A stretch of 8,792 nt of DNA, taken from NCBI GenBank assembly GCA_900551155.1, contig URVA01000054.1:1-8792 (forward strand), in the 5' to 3' direction. Below, piece by piece: positions 6,371 to 8,792 of the stretch. The stretch's first letter is position 1, and the number at the start of each line of letters is the position of its first letter. Source of the DNA: an uncultured Eggerthella sp. Its GTDB lineage: Bacteria > Actinomycetota > Coriobacteriia > Coriobacteriales > Eggerthellaceae. The position numbers were made by a program, and so were the translations under genes. The notes beneath the pieces were generated by a model, which searched no databases, was not told where the DNA came from, and saw only the letters and a program-made list of their open reading frames with translations.

Positions 6371-6482
6371 AGCTGATCAAATGTGGGAGGGGCTAATTAT
6401 AGGGATGCTCGAAAGAGCATCCCTTTTTTCTTGCTAGCTGAATTAAGCGAAGCTGACTTGAGAGCGCTGTCCTAAGCTGATC
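6371..6482. repeat. Four dispersed AGCTGA copies around a terminator
   Basis: AGCTGA occurs at 6371, 6436, 6451 and 6475; the outer two extend to AGCTGATC. The first copy is part of the palindrome TCAGCTGA (6369-6376). They lie on both sides of the terminator at 6401-6430. Four copies in about 110 bases is more than chance suggests, but the spacing (65, 15, 24) is irregular. They could be regulator half-sites. Confidence 0.3.
6401..6430 (+). terminator. Rho-independent terminator after the racemase-like gene
   Basis: AGGGATGCTC (6401-6410) pairs perfectly with GAGCATCCCT (6415-6424) around a stable GAAA tetraloop and is followed by a run of six T. This is the strongest terminator in the window and separates the CoA-transferase/racemase pair from the acyl-CoA dehydrogenase. 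Confidence 0.92.
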
Positions 6483-6719
6483 GAAGGAAAACAACAAAGC
6501 ATGCAAAACGTGAACATGTTTTAGAGGTTTGTAAATTTAATCGGTCAAAATTAACAAAACCAAAGAAAAGCAGGTATGCTCCTATAACCTATTCATAAAA
6601 TGTATAGATTCTTTAGAAACTAAAGTTGCTTAATGATTTGATTTAGAACCCGTTCACCGTCAGAATAGACCTGTAAGCAAAAGCGATAAGCTTTGTGCAA
6701 AAGAAAAGAAGGGGGACTA
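6431..6719. promoter_or_regulatory. Regulatory region upstream of the acyl-CoA dehydrogenase
   Basis: No gene is seen here. Because a strong terminator precedes it, the promoter of the acyl-CoA dehydrogenase should lie within it, though I cannot point to a good sigma-70 promoter. Two dyads stand out. One is imperfect: GGTTTGTAAATTT (6526-6538) against AAATTAACAAAACC (6548-6561). The other is perfect: CTTTAGAAACTAAAG (6611-6625). TTTAGAA recurs 30 bases after its first copy (6612 and 6642). The last part carries the ribosome binding site AAGGGGG (6709-6715). Confidence 0.45.
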
Positions 6720-7922
6720 ATGAATCCTAACGCAAAGATCACGGATGAGCAGTTTGAGGCTTACCTCAAGCAGATCCGCGAATTGGCAGAAGGCCCATTC
6801 GAGGAAATGCAGAAGGAGATCGAGGTAACCAACACGTTCCCAGAAGAGTTCTATGAGCTCTCCAAGAAGAACGACCTCTATCGCTACTATCTGCCATCAG
6901 AATACGGTGGATGGGACCTCAACGAGCTTGAAATCTTGAAGGTTCAGGAAGAGTTCTCTCGTGGACCTGGCGGAATGCGTATGCATCTCCATCATGCAGC
7001 TGACATGAACTGGCGTATCCTCGAGGACTATGGCAAGCCTGAGCTCAAGGCACAGCTCATGGACAAGTTCCAGGACAAGACCATTTACTGCAACTTTGCT
7101 ATCACCGAGAAGACTGGTGGTACCGGTGCTGACCTTCACACCACCGCTGAGAAGCAGGCTGATGGTTCTTACATTCTGAACGGTGAAAAGTGGCTCATCT
7201 CCCACACCGACTGCTCTGATTACACTTATGTAATCGCTGTAACCGACCAGGAAAGCGACAAGGACTCTCGTCTGTCTGCATTCCTCGTACCTAACGACGC
7301 ACCAGGCTTCGAAATCATTCCTATGCCTCACATGATGGGCTGCAAGGGTGCAGGTCACGCAGGCCTTAAGTTCACCAACTTGAAGCTTGATCCTATCTAT
7401 CTGCTCGGCGAAGAGGGCCAGGGCATGGAAGTAGCTATTCACTCCCTGTCTGTTTCTCGTGTACACATCGCTTGCTCTAACCTCGGTATGGCGCAGCGTA
7501 TGCTCGAGATCTCCCTCAAGCGTGCAGCTGACCGTGTAACCTTCGGTAAGCCAATCATCAAGCGTCAGGCAATCAAGATGAAGATTGCTAACATGCAGAT
7601 GATGATTCATGCACTTCGCTGCTTGGTATACGATTTCGCTCAGGACTTCGACATCGATCAGCACAATGACTACATCGATGAAAAGGCTGCTATTGCTAAG
7701 CTCTTCTCCATCGATACCGTACGTCTTGTTTCTGACGAAATGCTCGAGATCTTCGGTGGCGACGGCTACTTCGAGGATTCTCCTTATGGTCCTACCGAGC
7801 GTCTCTATCGTGACTGCCGCGCTATGTGGCTTGAAGAGGGTGCTCCTACTGTACAGCGCATCACCATTGCTCGTGAGTGCGAGAAGCATGGCGGCAAGAT
7901 TGAGTACCTCTCCGCAAAGTAG
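6720..7922 (+). CDS. Acyl-CoA dehydrogenase (FAD-dependent)
   Basis: This 400-residue protein is of normal family length, is predicted to be cytoplasmic, and interconverts an acyl-CoA and its 2,3-enoyl-CoA using FAD, normally with ETF as electron partner. An N-terminal helical domain (about 1-120) contains LPSEYGGWDL. The FAD/substrate signature FAITEKTGGTGADLHTTA (126-143) is followed by NGEKWLIS (154-161). Further motifs are RVTFGKPIIKRQ (272-283) and the C-terminal IFGGDGY (344-350). Glu373 in LEEGAPTVQR (371-380) aligns with the catalytic base Glu376 of medium-chain acyl-CoA dehydrogenase (YEGT). The ATG at 6720 is chosen because AAGGGGG lies 4 bases upstream; a TTG at 6693 has no such site. 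It is transcribed alone between two terminators. In anaerobes such enzymes can also run reductively, as CaiA does with crotonobetainyl-CoA. The chain length and shape of its substrate are not evident, and no ETF genes are in view. Confidence 0.93.
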   Translation: MNPNAKITDEQFEAYLKQIRELAEGPFEEMQKEIEVTNTFPEEFYELSKKNDLYRYYLPSEYGGWDLNELEILKVQEEFSRGPGGMRMHLHHAADMNWRILEDYGKPELKAQLMDKFQDKTIYCNFAITEKTGGTGADLHTTAEKQADGSYILNGEKWLISHTDCSDYTYVIAVTDQESDKDSRLSAFLVPNDAPGFEIIPMPHMMGCKGAGHAGLKFTNLKLDPIYLLGEEGQGMEVAIHSLSVSRVHIACSNLGMAQRMLEISLKRAADRVTFGKPIIKRQAIKMKIANMQMMIHALRCLVYDFAQDFDIDQHNDYIDEKAAIAKLFSIDTVRLVSDEMLEIFGGDGYFEDSPYGPTERLYRDCRAMWLEEGAPTVQRITIARECEKHGGKIEYLSAK

Positions 7923-7958
7923 TTATAACTTGTAATTATTTATAACTCTGCATTTAAT

Positions 7959-7989
7959 TTGCGGTTCTTATGGGTCTTCGTCCTATAAT
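7959..7989 (+). promoter_or_regulatory. Candidate promoter of the second LysR gene inside the terminator
   Basis: A perfect TATAAT (7984-7989) forms the loop of the acyl-CoA dehydrogenase terminator. Weak -35 candidates are TTGCGG (7959-7964, 19-base spacer) or GCGGTT (7961-7966, 17-base spacer). Only 20 bases separate the terminator from the next start codon, so a promoter overlapping the terminator is needed unless the gene depends on read-through. Transcription would begin in the 3' arm of the stem. Confidence 0.45.
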
Positions 7990-8009
7990 TGGATGAAGAC
8001 CCATTTTTT
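7970..8009 (+). terminator. Rho-independent terminator after the acyl-CoA dehydrogenase
   Basis: ATGGGTCTTCGTCC (7970-7983) pairs with GGATGAAGACCCAT (7991-8004), 14 pairs with one G-U, around the loop TATAATT. A run of six T follows (8004-8009). Confidence 0.9.
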
Positions 8010-8030
8010 ATATTTTGTTGAGGGGCCGCT

Positions 8031-8792
8031 ATGAATTTGTCACAACTGCGTTATTTTCGAAAGTTGGCTGAAGTCCAACACTTTACTCGTGCCGCTGAAG
8101 CGCTTTTCATTACTCAGCCTGCACTTTCTAATTCCATTAAGCAGTTAGAAAACGAGCTTGGTGTACCACTGTTTGAACAGCACGGCCGTAATGTTCGTTT
8201 AACTAAGTACGGCAAAGAATTTAATGGGTACGTATCAGAGGGCCTTGATGTTATAGATAAAGGCATTCAGGTGGCTCAAGAACACGCAAATAGTCTTTCT
8301 GGCACGATTGACATTGGAACTATCTTTACGGTTCAGTCTGATTATCTACCAGCTTTGCTGCGAACCTATCGCGGCATTTACGGAACCCAAGTGGATGTAC
8401 GTTTGTATCAAGGCTTAACGCAGGGATTGTTGGACAGGCTAGTAGACGGAACGTATGACATTGCTATTTGTGCTTACGCAGAAGGTTTGCCTGATATCGA
8501 ATTTGTCCCTGTACTGACTCAGGATTTTGTTGCTGTAGTACATAAGGACAATCCTTTAGCGCAACGTGATGAAATAAAAGTTTCTGATATGCGCAAAACC
8601 GATATTGTTACGTATCGACCAGAAACTTCTATTGGTAGTGAAGTCAAGAGCCTGATAGAGGACTTCGGTTTATCCATTAAGCAGTGGTGTGATGACGAAA
8701 TTACTCTTGGTGGTGAAGTTTCGGTAAATCCCGATTTATTAGGTATTTCGCTTGATACGTTAGGTTTGGCTCCCTTTCCAGAGTTAAGGCGC
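8031..8792 (+). CDS. LysR-family transcriptional regulator, truncated by the window edge
   Basis: The frame stays open from ATG 8031 to the end of the window (254 codons, no stop), so the C-terminus lies outside; the upstream paralogue suggests about 60-70 residues are missing. The helix-turn-helix domain has AAEALFITQPALSNSIKQLE, and the effector domain starts near residue 90. By eye, about 45 of the first 65 residues match the regulator at 210-1181, including GRNVRLTxYGxEFN, while the effector domains differ more. The two are therefore paralogues that may read related sites but different ligands. GAGGGG (8020-8025) lies 5 bases before the start. It could regulate the enzyme block upstream or genes beyond the edge. 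Confidence 0.9.
   Translation, partial: MNLSQLRYFRKLAEVQHFTRAAEALFITQPALSNSIKQLENELGVPLFEQHGRNVRLTKYGKEFNGYVSEGLDVIDKGIQVAQEHANSLSGTIDIGTIFTVQSDYLPALLRTYRGIYGTQVDVRLYQGLTQGLLDRLVDGTYDIAICAYAEGLPDIEFVPVLTQDFVAVVHKDNPLAQRDEIKVSDMRKTDIVTYRPETSIGSEVKSLIEDFGLSIKQWCDDEITLGGEVSVNPDLLGISLDTLGLAPFPELRR

Noticed and set aside
3758..7922. Carnitine (cai) or aryllactate (fld/had) operon
   Set aside because: A CoA-transferase and an acyl-CoA dehydrogenase are shared features, but no crotonobetainyl-CoA hydratase, 2-hydroxyacyl-CoA dehydratase subunits, activator or transporter are present.
1..8792. CRISPR array, tRNA, rRNA, insertion sequence or prophage parts
   Set aside because: No regularly spaced long repeats, no tRNA-like cloverleaf and no transposase or integrase motifs were seen on either strand.

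Overview
The window is a bacterial accessory-metabolism locus with every supported gene on the + strand. The protein style (LysR regulators beginning MNLxQLxYF), Shine-Dalgarno-led starts and moderate GC would fit an anaerobic gut-type bacterium, perhaps a Coriobacteriia/Eggerthellaceae-like actinobacterium or a clostridium. That is an impression from protein style, not a taxonomic identification.

Layout. A LysR regulator (210-1181) ends at a clear terminator (1260-1294). A 374-base AT-rich stretch (1295-1668) follows; it holds direct repeats, a terminator-like hairpin, a possible promoter/operator and a weak small ORF. The catabolic block comes next in three transcriptional segments separated by Rho-independent terminators: (A) a short-chain dehydrogenase (1669-2460) and a zinc-type medium-chain alcohol dehydrogenase (2540-3592); (B) two family III CoA-transferase-fold proteins (3758-5074 and 5106-6341); (C) an acyl-CoA dehydrogenase (6720-7922). 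A second LysR regulator, paralogous to the first, starts at 8031 and runs off the right edge.

How the genes may work together. The two family III proteins are not equivalent by their active-site residues. The first looks like a HadA/FldA-type acyl-CoA transferase, with the family Asp but no racemase His. The second carries the His/Asp/Glu set of alpha-methylacyl-CoA racemase. With the flavin acyl-CoA dehydrogenase this suggests: activate a carboxylic acid by CoA transfer, invert its alpha-carbon, then oxidise (or, run backwards, reduce) at the alpha-beta bond. The two NAD(P)-type dehydrogenases would interconvert hydroxyl and keto groups on the same substrate or a precursor. No enoyl-CoA hydratase, thiolase, ETF or transporter is present in the window, so the pathway is either completed elsewhere or is a limited modification rather than full beta-oxidation. 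The substrate cannot be read from the sequence.

The enzyme genes use a narrow codon set (few TTA, CTA, AGA or AGG), unlike the regulators, which suggests high expression. That bias also explains the long antisense open frames opposite them.
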